DNA of 64,000 nucleotides from Roseibium album (GCF_001404515.1 NZ_CXWE01000007.1:349409-413408), one strand, 5' to 3'; positions 1-8,918 are shown, counted from the first letter of the stretch. Numbers and translations: made by a program. Notes: generated from the letters alone by a model not told the origin.

Positions 1-964
1 AGGACATTTCGAGACGGTCCGCAACACGATCGATATCCGGTGGCAGCAATTCATGACCGAAGCTCCAGGGGGTTCCGTCAACCATCCAGGGCGTGCCCTT
101 CGGTTCATAGGTCCCGAGCAGCATGCCGTGACGCTCCTGACGGAAATAGATATTGGCTTCATAGTCGATCCCGGCAGGCAGTCGCCCTGGCTCGCCCTGC
201 TTCATCCTTTCCTCGATCTCCGGGATCGTTTCGGTGATCAGATAGTGGTGCTCCATGGGCTGCACCGGCAGGTGCACGCCTTGCATGATGCCGACTTCCC
301 GAGCCCACAGGCCACCGCAATTGACGATATGTTCGGCGTTGATGACGCCTTTGGGAGTGGTCACATCCCAGGATCCGTCCGTGCGCTGCGTCGTTACGGT
401 TGCCGGCGTGTGGGTAAAATAACGGGCGCCGTGATGTTGCGCTGCCTTGGCGAAGGCATAGGTCGCGCCTGACGGGTCGAGATCTCCGTCCTGATCGTCC
501 CAGAGTGCTGCGTGGTAGTGTTTCGGGTCGATCAGTGGATGGCGTTCTGCAACTTCCTTGGGACTGATGAACTCCTGGGAGAGGCCCATGTAGCGCGCCT
601 TGGAACGTTCACGCTTGAGATAATCGTACCAGTCCCTGGTCGATGCCAGGTAGAACCCGCCGGTGATGTGAAGCCCGACACTGTGCCCGGAGATCTCCTC
701 GATTTCCCGGTAGAGATCAATTGTGTAGGACTGCAGGCGCGAGATGTTCGGGTCGGAACTGATAGTATGAATCTGTCCTGCCGCGTGCCAGGAGGATCCG
801 GAGGTCAGCTCGTCACGTTCCAGGAGCACGACATCCTTCCAGCCGAACTTCGCCAGGTGAAACAGGATCGAGCAGCCGACGACCCCGCCGCCAATCACCA
901 CGACCCGCGCGTGACTTGGCAGTTTCTTGCCGCCACCGGTTTCGTCTTTCTGGATCTCGGGCAT
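1..964 (-). CDS. FAD-dependent dimethylglycine/sarcosine dehydrogenase-like oxidoreductase (partial)
   Basis: The gene starts at the ATG at 964 (MPEIQKDETGGGKK) and runs off the left edge, so only the first 321 codons are visible. A Rossmann FAD-binding motif (VVVIGGGVVGCSILFHLA) lies near residues 17-34. It is followed by GSSWHAAG, where the His matches the residue that carries covalent FAD in dimethylglycine and sarcosine dehydrogenases. Family members oxidatively demethylate N-methyl amino acids and often carry a C-terminal GcvT-like folate domain, which would lie outside the window. It sits 11 bp downstream of the enolase-superfamily gene, so it is probably the third gene of the operon. 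It would fit as the tertiary-amine step after the MttB-type demethylation; the exact substrate cannot be read from the sequence. Confidence 0.85.
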   Translation of the reverse strand, partial: MPEIQKDETGGGKKLPSHARVVVIGGGVVGCSILFHLAKFGWKDVVLLERDELTSGSSWHAAGQIHTISSDPNISRLQSYTIDLYREIEEISGHSVGLHITGGFYLASTRDWYDYLKRERSKARYMGLSQEFISPKEVAERHPLIDPKHYHAALWDDQDGDLDPSGATYAFAKAAQHHGARYFTHTPATVTTQRTDGSWDVTTPKGVINAEHIVNCGGLWAREVGIMQGVHLPVQPMEHHYLITETIPEIEERMKQGEPGRLPAGIDYEANIYFRQERHGMLLGTYEPKGTPWMVDGTPWSFGHELLPPDIDRVADRLEMS

Positions 965-975
965 CTCGGATCTCC

Positions 976-2151
976 TCAATCGAGTGGCAGTCGCCTGAAC
1001 CGGCCAGGCAGTGCGGGGTCGCGAAAATGGTCGAGTGGCCCGTTTTCGACCAGGTGCCGGTGCCAGTGCGCCAAGGCATCACGGTCCAGTGTGACACCAA
1101 GCCCGGGTCCTTCGGGAACGGCGATCACATTGTCGGTCTGCCGGAACGGGCCACCCTCGATGACGTCACCTACCTGCCAGCGGAACAGGGATTGGCTCGG
1201 CTCGGTTATCCAGGGCATGGCTGCAGACATGTGCAGATAGCCGGCGGTCGCGATCCCGGCATCACCGGAATAGCACCAGAAGCCGACACCCATGGCTTCG
1301 CAGGCGCCGATAAAGCGGACAGTTCTGGAGATACCGCCAAGCACCGCGAAATTTGTGACAATGTAGTCCGGTACGCCAAGTGCGACGGCGCGACGGATGT
1401 CCGGAGCATGCGTCGATATCCGGATGGAGGAATGCCTGCGGAGTTGGGCCATCTCCTCGAATGTGGCGACCGGGTCCTCGTAGTTGCGGATGTCGAATGG
1501 TTCGATTTCACGGAAGATCCGGATCGCACTCGGCAGCGACCATTGCATGTTGCTGTCCAGCCTGATCATGTCTTGCGGCCCGAGCGCAGCACGCAGTCTC
1601 CTGACGGTTTCGATTTCCAGGTTCGGGTCACCCAGTATCAGCTTGCCTTCGAACATGGTGGCACCGTGTTCCTCGCGCATGCGGACGCAATAGTCGGCGA
1701 TCTCCTCCGGACGCATTTCTCCGCCCTCGCGAAAGGCGAAGTATTCCGTGAAGGGGATGTTCTTGCGCACAGCACCGCCAAGAAGACGATAGAGCGGTTC
1801 GCCCGTGACTTTGCCGCGCAGGTCCCACAGGGCGATTTCGATGGCTCCGAATGCCTTGACCACGGAACTGTCGTCCGTGTTCTGCACGATCTGCCAGGGC
1901 GGTACGCAGAGGTTCTCGCAACCTGCAATATCCAGCGGATCTTCTCCGATCAGCCGTTCACCCATTTCCCTGATGGTCGAAAGCACATCGACCGACGGCG
2001 CTTCTCCAAGACCGACAAGGCCCTGATCGGTCTCGACCTCGATAACGGTCTTTGACGTGCCGGGATAATGTCCGCCGGTCCACCACATCGGTTTTTCCAG
2101 CGGGATATTGACGGGCGTCGCCCTCAGGCCGGTGATCCTAATACCAGGCAT
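976..2151 (-). CDS. Enolase-superfamily enzyme (mandelate racemase/muconate lactonizing type)
   Basis: This 391-residue protein starts at the ATG at 2151 (MPGIRITGLR), 14 bp inside the end of the upstream mttB-like gene, so the two are probably translationally coupled. The reading frame extends further upstream, but only as an out-of-frame overlap with that gene. The N-terminal capping domain (about residues 1-125, with LWDLRGK near 108-114) is followed by the barrel. Metal-ligand candidates are D199 (RLDSN) and E225 (NYEDPV), with H248 in STHAP. The usual KxK acid/base motif appears as E168-G-K170, and the Asp expected near DYIVTN is not obvious. These features point to an uncharacterised dehydratase or epimerase subgroup. 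Its place between a quaternary-amine methyltransferase and an amine dehydrogenase suggests a betaine-type substrate, which is inference. Confidence 0.85.
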   Translation of the reverse strand: MPGIRITGLRATPVNIPLEKPMWWTGGHYPGTSKTVIEVETDQGLVGLGEAPSVDVLSTIREMGERLIGEDPLDIAGCENLCVPPWQIVQNTDDSSVVKAFGAIEIALWDLRGKVTGEPLYRLLGGAVRKNIPFTEYFAFREGGEMRPEEIADYCVRMREEHGATMFEGKLILGDPNLEIETVRRLRAALGPQDMIRLDSNMQWSLPSAIRIFREIEPFDIRNYEDPVATFEEMAQLRRHSSIRISTHAPDIRRAVALGVPDYIVTNFAVLGGISRTVRFIGACEAMGVGFWCYSGDAGIATAGYLHMSAAMPWITEPSQSLFRWQVGDVIEGGPFRQTDNVIAVPEGPGLGVTLDRDALAHWHRHLVENGPLDHFRDPALPGRFRRLPLD

Positions 2152-3652
2152 CGGGCAACTCTTCCTTTCGCCTGGCAACAAATGCTTCCAGCTCCTCACG
2201 TGTCGCCTCGTCCATCTTCGGTGGCTGGTAGTCGGCGAGCATGGTCTGCCAGCGTCCAAAGGCGCGTTGGCGCATGTCCTTCGAGCCACCTTCCTCCCAG
2301 CTCTCGACATTTTCACTGTCGGAAAGCTTCGGCTCGTAAAACGCCGTCTGGTAGTTCCGCATGGTGTGAGCCGATCCAAGAAAATGACCACCGGGTCCAA
2401 CTTCGCCGTAGGCATCCCTCGCGAAGGCTTCCTCCGACGTGTCGAGGCCGCCCGATAGGACCTTTTGATACGACCCGAGACGATCGGCATCCATGATCAG
2501 CTTTTCAAATCCGGTACATAGGCCCCCTTCGAGCCAACCGGCGGCGTGCATCACGAAATTGGCTCCTGCCAGCATGGTGGAATGCATTGAGTCGGCGCTT
2601 TCATAGGCGGCCTGTGCGTCCTCGATCTTGGAAGCGGTCAACGAGCCTCCACACCGCAGTGGCAGGCCGGCACGCCGTGCAAGTTGGCCGATGACATAGT
2701 TCGAAACGACAGGTTCAGGCATGCCGAAGGTCGGGGCCCCGCTTTTGAGGCTCATGGAGCTGAGAAAGTTTCCAAGTACGAATGGTGCACCGGGCCACAC
2801 GATCTGCGAAAAGGCGCAGACCATCATCGCTTCGGCCATTGCCTGGCAGACCGAAGCTGCTGTCGAAACCGGACCCATCGCGCCGGACAATATGAACGGC
2901 ACGACGACAATTCCCTGACCGCGTCCGCAATAGGCACGCACTGCCTCGCTTGCCACCTTGTCCACCAGGAGTGGAGAGTTGGTGTTGACGTTGCCCATGA
3001 TTACGCAGTTTTGCGCCATGACCTCCTGACCGAAGACGATTTCAGCCATGTCGACGCTGTCCCTAGCCCGGCTCATTTCGGTAATTGCGCCAAGGTGTGG
3101 TTTGTCGCTGAGCGTCATATGCGCGAACAGCATGTCGAGGTGGCGTTTGGATACCGGCACATCACAAGGTTCGCACGTGACGAAACCGCCATGGTGCAGA
3201 AAGGGATGCATATAGGTGAGCTTCACCAGCTTCTCGAAACTCGCGATATCTCCGTATCGGCGCCCACCTTCCAGATCGCGGACAAAGGGGGATCCGTAGA
3301 CTGGTGCGAACACCTGGTTTTTGCCACCAATGACGACGGACTTTTTCGGATCACGCGCCAGCTGCGTGAATTCGCGGGGAGCAAGGGCACAAAGCGAGCG
3401 GATCCAGGCCGCGTCGGCACGCACGATGTCGCCGTCGATTTTCGCACCGGCGTCTCTCCAGATCCGCACCGCTTCCCGATCATCGCGAAAGGCAACGCCG
3501 ACATCCTCGAAGATCCAGTCGACCTGGGCTTCCAGGGCGGCCAGCCGCTCTTCGTCCAGGAGATCGAAATAGGGAAGCACACGTTTGACAAACGGGGCTG
3601 CCACCTGTGTGTTTTCAACGCGGCCGCGCGCCGCGCGCGAACGTCTCGCCAT
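2138..3652 (-). CDS. Trimethylamine methyltransferase (MttB) family protein, non-pyrrolysine type
   Basis: The start is placed at the ATG at 3652 (MARRSRAARG), preceded by an AAAGGTGA ribosome-binding site; a GTG 15 bp upstream is less likely. The roughly 504-residue protein fits the COG5598/MttB superfamily in length and sequence style. There is no in-frame TAG, so it belongs to the non-pyrrolysine members, which in other bacteria transfer a methyl group from quaternary amines such as glycine betaine, proline betaine or carnitine to a corrinoid protein. No corrinoid protein gene is visible here. It is the first gene of a three-gene operon with the enolase-superfamily enzyme and the FAD dehydrogenase, and is transcribed away from the LysR gene. 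Family assignment is secure; the substrate is not known. Confidence 0.85.
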   Translation of the reverse strand: MARRSRAARGRVENTQVAAPFVKRVLPYFDLLDEERLAALEAQVDWIFEDVGVAFRDDREAVRIWRDAGAKIDGDIVRADAAWIRSLCALAPREFTQLARDPKKSVVIGGKNQVFAPVYGSPFVRDLEGGRRYGDIASFEKLVKLTYMHPFLHHGGFVTCEPCDVPVSKRHLDMLFAHMTLSDKPHLGAITEMSRARDSVDMAEIVFGQEVMAQNCVIMGNVNTNSPLLVDKVASEAVRAYCGRGQGIVVVPFILSGAMGPVSTAASVCQAMAEAMMVCAFSQIVWPGAPFVLGNFLSSMSLKSGAPTFGMPEPVVSNYVIGQLARRAGLPLRCGGSLTASKIEDAQAAYESADSMHSTMLAGANFVMHAAGWLEGGLCTGFEKLIMDADRLGSYQKVLSGGLDTSEEAFARDAYGEVGPGGHFLGSAHTMRNYQTAFYEPKLSDSENVESWEEGGSKDMRQRAFGRWQTMLADYQPPKMDEATREELEAFVARRKEELPDAWY

Positions 3653-3731
3653 CCTGTCACCTTTCACTGGACCAATCCTGTGACGCTACTGTTTTCGAGG
3701 CATGTTGTGACGATTGAAAAATGTCACTCTA

Positions 3732-3752
3732 TGCATAAACTGAAGTTATGCA
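3732..3752. promoter_or_regulatory. Perfect dyad over the lysR start codon (probable LysR operator)
   Basis: TGCATAA and TTATGCA form perfect 7-bp arms separated by 7 bp. The right arm contains the ATG start of the LysR gene at 3748. LysR-type regulators commonly bind interrupted dyads with the T-N11-A pattern in divergent promoters and repress their own gene. The position suggests autorepression plus control of the divergent mttB operon. Confidence 0.6.
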
Positions 3753-4653
3753 GAATCTCTGGAAGATCGTCGGTTCTCCGCGCTACATTCTCATTTTCGA
3801 GGCGGCTGCCAGGCATGGCTCGTTCACCCGGGCGGCTGCAGAACTGAATGTCCAGCAACCGGCCGTCAGCGCGGCGGTCAAACGGCTTGAGCAGGCTCTC
3901 GGTGCTCCACTCTTCCGCCGGTCGCACAAGAAGGTGGAGCTGACACCGGCCGGAGCCCGGTTCTATGCGGAAACGTCCAAGGGGTTGCATCAGATCCTTG
4001 AAGCGGCGCATGCAGTCCAGGCGGGAGCCCGGAACGCTATCGTCACCCTCTGTGCCTCGACCGCCTTCAACACCTACTGGATGATGCCGCGTCTGAGAAC
4101 CTTGCGTGACCTGCACCCGAATATCGACCTTCGCCTGCAATCCAGCGACCGTGAGCCGGATATAGACGATGGTGGCATCACACTGGCGATACGACGGGGC
4201 GACGGGCGTTGGCCGGGATGTCACGCCGCGCTGATTGCCGAGGAGACTATCTACCCGATTGCCAGTCCCGCTCTGATGACGGCTGCTGAGCTCCGGCACA
4301 AGGCGGATATTCTCGGTCATACGCTGATCCACCTGGAAGAACCCGTCCGTGAGCGCCCCAGCTGGAAGGACTGGTTCGATGCGCAGGGATGCAATGTTGC
4401 GATCCCGCCTTCAGGCTTGCGTTTGAACGACTACGCCCTGGTTCTGAATGCCGCCATTTCCGGTGAAGGCATTGCATTCGGGTGGAACCACCTGGCTCGT
4501 CCGCTGGTCAGGAAGAAGCTGCTTAATGCCCGAATGGACTGGAGCTGGCGGACTGGCATGGGATTTTATCTCGTCTGGTCGAAATCCCGTCCTCTGAGTG
4601 AAAATGCAGAACGCGTGCGGAAGTGGTTCGTGTCCGCGGCTGCGATCGAATGA
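3748..4653 (+). CDS. LysR-family transcriptional regulator (GcvA-like)
   Basis: The 301-residue protein has the standard LysR layout. An N-terminal winged HTH (about residues 10-70, with GSFTRAAAELNVQQPAVSAAVKRLE) is followed by the effector-binding domain (about 95-295). The length is typical of the family. It is transcribed divergently from the mttB-like operon across a gap of about 95 bp, and its start codon is embedded in a perfect dyad, so the operon next door is the most likely target. The HTH resembles GcvA-type regulators. The inducer is unknown, perhaps the quaternary amine or a demethylated product. Confidence 0.9.
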   Translation: MQNLWKIVGSPRYILIFEAAARHGSFTRAAAELNVQQPAVSAAVKRLEQALGAPLFRRSHKKVELTPAGARFYAETSKGLHQILEAAHAVQAGARNAIVTLCASTAFNTYWMMPRLRTLRDLHPNIDLRLQSSDREPDIDDGGITLAIRRGDGRWPGCHAALIAEETIYPIASPALMTAAELRHKADILGHTLIHLEEPVRERPSWKDWFDAQGCNVAIPPSGLRLNDYALVLNAAISGEGIAFGWNHLARPLVRKKLLNARMDWSWRTGMGFYLVWSKSRPLSENAERVRKWFVSAAAIE

Positions 4654-4735
4654 CCGAATTCTCACAAGGGTCAGCTTTTCGGCGACCTAAACAGCGGGTG
4701 CGTATACGGAGGTCGGTGTGGCTAATGTCACGATG

Positions 4736-5260
4736 TTAAAACCCTCTTCCAGTCGGTTTTTTGTTTTCGCATCTGCCGGACACCGCTGCAAGGCCTGCAA
4801 GACCCGACACGGCGCCTGGCAATTGAGCAGCGACAGTTGGATTGACAACGAGAACCCCGATCATGGCTGCTACTGCAAAGGGGAAGGCCTCAACATCACT
4901 GAAACGGGTAACAAACAAGTAACTGATGTAAGCTCCATCTGCGAACCCGTAGTCGGACGCGTCAAAAGAGGCATTTCTGCCGCCATCGGATGCAATTCGT
5001 TTCGACCCTGAAACGGCGAAGGTCCCCCACCGGACAGCGAAAATCGGTTACAACGCCAATATTGACTCCGAAACTGGGTGAAAGGAGCACAAATTGTTGC
5101 CAGCAATTACACCGCTTGCGTCAAAGGTCGTTTGAACGACAAACGCGGTGCCGACAACTGCGGCATCGTCGAATGTCAAATCTGCATCTGTCACAGGTGC
5201 TGCTTGGGCGACGCTCGCCTATGTCATGACCGCAGAGACAGCAACAAAGATTGGTTCATT
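4736..5260 (-). pseudogene. Decayed VPLPA-CTERM-type secreted protein
   Basis: One minus-strand frame stays readable across about 520 bp apart from a TAG at 5219-5221 and a TAA at 5048-5050. Its N-terminal part reads as the end of a signal peptide: a hydrophobic stretch (PIFVAVSAVMT), the TAG, then ASVAQA followed by APVTDADLTFDDA. Its C-terminal end reads QLPGAVSGLAGLAAVSGR with a short basic tail. This resembles a VPLPA-CTERM sorting signal: an LP-containing motif, a hydrophobic helix and a basic end. The middle contains Gly/Ser/Asp-rich sequence such as FDASDYGFADGAY. No convincing start codon remains. The call rests on pattern recognition only; the intact VPLPA-CTERM gene at 30643 is the useful comparison. 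Confidence 0.45.
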
Positions 5261-5417
5261 TGAAACTCCCGGAACTCCCGGAACTTCCGCAAGTTTCGAA
5301 AGGAACAGTGTTAGGGTGGTTTTGGGAACAAGCCTCCACGTTACCCAAATGGGTAAAGCAATCGGCGAGAAAATGTGGAAGTTTTCGGGTGAGTGATTGT
5401 AAGCAAGGTATTTTAAA

Positions 5418-6995
5418 TTGCCGGGTAATTTGCATTCAGAATTCCAGCGAGTGTTTTCCGTTCTTCCGGATGACCTGGTGCAAGCTGCCTCAGACGAAGC
5501 CCTGAGAAGATTGAAGTCGGAGCAACATGAGGTCAATCCAACGCTGAAGTGGGCCGATTTCACCAGGTCCGGCCGGTTTCTGCGTGGGGGTTCCACTACG
5601 TTGTCGGATTACCTGACCCGTTTCGTCAGCGAGCCCTCGAGCGATCTTGTCCTCGGCGAAATGGCAAGTGTCGTGGCAGACGGTGGCGCGGAGGCGGGGC
5701 GGGTCCTGTACCAGCGAGACACAAACACGTTTTTCTGGTTCCTGCCTGTGTATGATGCACCGGCCCACTCCGGATCCACGCCATTCGTCCGCGGTTTCAG
5801 GATCAATCAGGAGACATTCGATTCAGTCGTCATGCACTTCAACAGCGGGCGCGGACTGACGGCATCAGAGCGACGTGTGGCCTTTCAGTTGCTGGGCGGC
5901 TTGTCACTTCGCGAAGCATCTGAACTCGACGATGTCGGGATAGAAACCAAACGTGCGCACATCAAAAGTGCGTCCGCAAAGATGCAGTGCAATGGCCAAC
6001 TGGATCTGGTGCGCATTCTGCTGGGGCAGATGGTGCATGTTCTGAATCTCTCCAACGACGTTTCGCAGCAGGCAAAGGTCATCGAGGGATTTCTGGCGGA
6101 CCATATCAAGCAGGGCGCTTCACTCCTGGTACAAAGCAGAGACGATGGCGAAAAGATCTATGTGATCGAGATTGGGCCCGAGACCGGAATCCCGGTGCTC
6201 GTTTGTCATGGAATGATGTTCGGTATGCTGATTTCCGGCGTGCTGGAGGATTTGTGCACCCATGGCATCCGTCTGGTTATCCCGGTGCGCCGCGGATATC
6301 TCGATGCACGCCCTGTTCTGGGGCTCCGGGCAAAAACGCACCATGTGGAAGCCAGCCTGAAGGACCTAGAGTTCCTGATGCGAAACATGCCCTCGGGTCA
6401 GAGGTTTCTCCTTGGGCAATCCTTTGGAGGTGCCCTGTCGCTTGAATTTGCAAGTCGCTTCCCGGACCTGGTCGATAAACTGATACTCGTCTCGACAAAT
6501 CTTGCGCACGCAAATCCAGACAAGGAAGGCATCGCGAGCAACCTCTACAACGCATATCGGCGGTTGATCGAAACAGAAAGTCTTGCGCGTTCGGTGACAC
6601 TGGAATTCAGTGCTCACTACCCTGACGAAAACCGGTCACGCTGGATCTTGCATCGCATGTTCAGCGCGAGTGCGTCGGACCTGGATGTATTGGAAGGCAA
6701 GGGCAATGCATCGCCCGTGTATGGATGGTTTTCCGAATTGTACCAGACATCGGTGTCCGGAATTGCCGAAGACTATTCCTTCGCGCTGCAGCGCCTTCGG
6801 CTTCCAGGTCAAACCAAGGCAAAGCTCCTGATTCTGCATGGAAGCGAAGATCCCCTGACCGATCTTGAAGATGTCAGGGAGGTGGTGTCAGACCGGCCGG
6901 ATGCGCTGGTTCTGCCAGTTGAGGGAGCCGGACATTTTCTTTCCGCATCCCACAGCGACAGTTTGTGGAAACATGTAAGGCAGCACGTCCAGTAG
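5418..6995 (+). CDS. LuxR-type HTH fused to an alpha/beta hydrolase
   Basis: A TTG start at 5418 with an AAGGTA site upstream gives 525 residues; no ATG occurs in frame before residue 82. Residues 1-140 form a region of unknown fold. Residues about 147-205 (LTASERRVAFQLLGGLS and following) look like a LuxR/GerE HTH. Residues about 245-525 form an alpha/beta hydrolase with nucleophile S335 in GQSFGG, acid D478 in HGSEDPL and H506 in GAGHF, so the triad looks complete. A DNA-binding domain joined to a catalytically intact hydrolase suggests a one-protein sensor that binds or turns over a small molecule. It is flanked by a decayed gene and fumC, with no obvious operon partner. Domain calls are by eye; target genes and ligand are unknown. 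Confidence 0.8.
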   Translation: MPGNLHSEFQRVFSVLPDDLVQAASDEALRRLKSEQHEVNPTLKWADFTRSGRFLRGGSTTLSDYLTRFVSEPSSDLVLGEMASVVADGGAEAGRVLYQRDTNTFFWFLPVYDAPAHSGSTPFVRGFRINQETFDSVVMHFNSGRGLTASERRVAFQLLGGLSLREASELDDVGIETKRAHIKSASAKMQCNGQLDLVRILLGQMVHVLNLSNDVSQQAKVIEGFLADHIKQGASLLVQSRDDGEKIYVIEIGPETGIPVLVCHGMMFGMLISGVLEDLCTHGIRLVIPVRRGYLDARPVLGLRAKTHHVEASLKDLEFLMRNMPSGQRFLLGQSFGGALSLEFASRFPDLVDKLILVSTNLAHANPDKEGIASNLYNAYRRLIETESLARSVTLEFSAHYPDENRSRWILHRMFSASASDLDVLEGKGNASPVYGWFSELYQTSVSGIAEDYSFALQRLRLPGQTKAKLLILHGSEDPLTDLEDVREVVSDRPDALVLPVEGAGHFLSASHSDSLWKHVRQHVQ

Positions 6996-7125
6996 GCTGC
7001 GCGTATCAATTGAACGTGCCATCTGCTTCCCGGTTCAACCTGCAGCCTTGGAACAATACTGGTGGATTGGAGCTTCCTGGTGGTCGGTTAAGGTTTGCTC
7101 CAATTCAGCAAGGTTCAACAAGCCA

Positions 7126-8520
7126 TTAACCGGGGGAAATCATCTGGTCCGGGCGGACGAGCCGGTCAAATTCCTCGGCGGTGACATAACCCAGGTTGAG
7201 AGCCTCTTGCCGCAGCGAAGTGCCGTTCTTGTGCGCGGTCTTCGCGATTTCGGTTGCCTTGTCATATCCGATGGCAGGTGCCAGTGCAGTCACCAGCATC
7301 AGCGATCGTTCCATCAGGGCCTTGATGTTGTCTTCGTTTGCCGTGATGCCGGCAACGCAGCGATCGGTAAAGCTGATACATGCGTCCGACAGTAACCGGA
7401 TCGATTGCAGCATCGCGTAGGCCATGACGGGCTTGTAGACGTTCAGTTCGAAATGGCCCTGGCTGCCGGCAATGGACATCGTCGTCTCGTTGCCGAAGAC
7501 CTGTGCACACACCATGGTCATGGCTTCGCACTGGGTCGGGTTGACCTTGCCCGGCATGATGGACGACCCGGGCTCGTTTTCGGGTAGCGACAGTTCACCC
7601 AGCCCGGATCGCGGTCCGGACCCCAGCAGCCGGATGTCGTTCGCGATCTTGAAAAGGGACGTCGCAACGGTGTTGAGCGCGCCATGCGCATAGACATAGG
7701 CATCGTGTGCTGCGAGTGCCTCGAACTTGTTCGGTGCGGTCCGGAAAGGCAGGCCGGTAATGGTTGCGACTTCTGCGGCAAATTTCTCGGCGAAGCCCTT
7801 TTTGGTGTTGAGGCCGGTGCCAACGGCCGTCCCCCCCTGCGCAAGTTCATAAAGGCCGTCGGATGCTTCGCCGACGCGGCCGATTCCTTTTTCGATCTGA
7901 GCGGCATAGCCGCCAAATTCCTGACCAAGAGTGAGCGGCGTCGCATCCTGGGTGTGGGTTCGCCCGATCTTGACGATATCCGCCCATTCTTCCGACTTCG
8001 CGCTCAGGGCCGCCTTGAGGTGGGCAAGGGCGGGCAGGAGAGACTTCTGGATTTCACGAGCGGCGGAAATGTGCATTGCCGTTGGAAACGTGTCGTTGGA
8101 CGACTGGCTCATGTTGCAATGATCGTTGGGGTGCACAGGTGTCTTCGACCCGATCTTGCCGCCAAGTATTTCAATCGCCCTGTTGGCGATCACTTCATTT
8201 GCATTCATGTTCGATTGCGTGCCCGACCCGGTCTGCCAGACAACCAGCGGGAAATTGTCGTCAAACTTTCCGGTGGCAACCTCGCCGGCGGCCTGATCAA
8301 TGGCCGCTGCCAGATCCGGTGCCAGCTTGCCCTGGTCCTTGTTCACCCGTGCCGCGGCCTGTTTGATGATCCCGAGTGCATGCACCAGCGGCAGCGGCAT
8401 GGTTTCACCGCCGATCGGAAAGTTGATGAGCGAGCGGGCTGTCTGCGCGCCGTAGTATTTGTCACCCGGAATATCCAGAGCACCGAACGAGTCGCTTTCC
8501 TTGCGGTCTGGTTTGGACAT
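7126..8520 (-). CDS. fumC: Class II fumarate hydratase
   Basis: The start at 8520 (MSKPDRKESD) has a clear AGAGGTGA site; the 464-residue length is normal for FumC. It carries the fumarase/aspartase signature GSSIMPGKVNP near residue 320 and the conserved SQSSNDTFPTAMH region. It catalyses the reversible hydration of fumarate to L-malate in the TCA cycle in the cytoplasm. The gene stands alone, convergent with the HTH-hydrolase gene. Nothing unusual is seen. Confidence 0.97.
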   Translation of the reverse strand: MSKPDRKESDSFGALDIPGDKYYGAQTARSLINFPIGGETMPLPLVHALGIIKQAAARVNKDQGKLAPDLAAAIDQAAGEVATGKFDDNFPLVVWQTGSGTQSNMNANEVIANRAIEILGGKIGSKTPVHPNDHCNMSQSSNDTFPTAMHISAAREIQKSLLPALAHLKAALSAKSEEWADIVKIGRTHTQDATPLTLGQEFGGYAAQIEKGIGRVGEASDGLYELAQGGTAVGTGLNTKKGFAEKFAAEVATITGLPFRTAPNKFEALAAHDAYVYAHGALNTVATSLFKIANDIRLLGSGPRSGLGELSLPENEPGSSIMPGKVNPTQCEAMTMVCAQVFGNETTMSIAGSQGHFELNVYKPVMAYAMLQSIRLLSDACISFTDRCVAGITANEDNIKALMERSLMLVTALAPAIGYDKATEIAKTAHKNGTSLRQEALNLGYVTAEEFDRLVRPDQMISPG

Positions 8521-8918
8521 GATCACCTCTTGCAAACTGGGAGTTTCAGGTCGAATTTGACTGGTGTTTCAGGAACTGGCGTCAAGATCGTCCGGGCTTG
8601 TTCCATCGGCAGGGTTCGGGAAATTGCATTTGTCCGAATGAACCCTGTTCGAGCGCAACCGGTTGAATTGACACCGGCCGCAAATCTCACTGTGCAGTAT
8701 GTGCACGCATTTGATCTGGAATACGACCCTTAAATTTGCAGCGTGACCGACTTCGATCATTGGCGCAGCCGTTTCACCGGTGGCCGCAGCCTTTGTGACG
8801 ACGAGGCGTCAGCAGTGGACTGGATCGGACATGGAACCTCATGCCATGATCCGCGTGTCTTGCCGTCACGGCGGTGCCGACCTGGCTCTCAGCCAATCCG
8901 AACAAGGGGGACCGACAT
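8521..8918. other. Intergenic region between fumC and the phosphoesterase gene
   Basis: These roughly 400 bp separate two divergent genes and should hold both promoters. I see no convincing coding sequence, terminator or strong sigma-70 promoter. The only clear signal is the AAGGGGG ribosome-binding site at about 8904-8910 for the downstream gene. Confidence 0.5.

Noticed and set aside
916..2055. 379-codon plus-strand open frame
   Set aside because: It lies opposite the enolase-superfamily and FAD-dehydrogenase genes and has the composition of a high-GC shadow frame.
2138..3652. Pyrrolysine-containing methyltransferase
   Set aside because: The MttB-like gene has no in-frame TAG, so it is the non-pyrrolysine kind; the two TAG codons in the IS110 gene are not evidence for pyrrolysine.
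2684..3847. 387-codon plus-strand open frame
   Set aside because: Antisense of the MttB-family gene; His/Asp/Gly-rich content without motifs.
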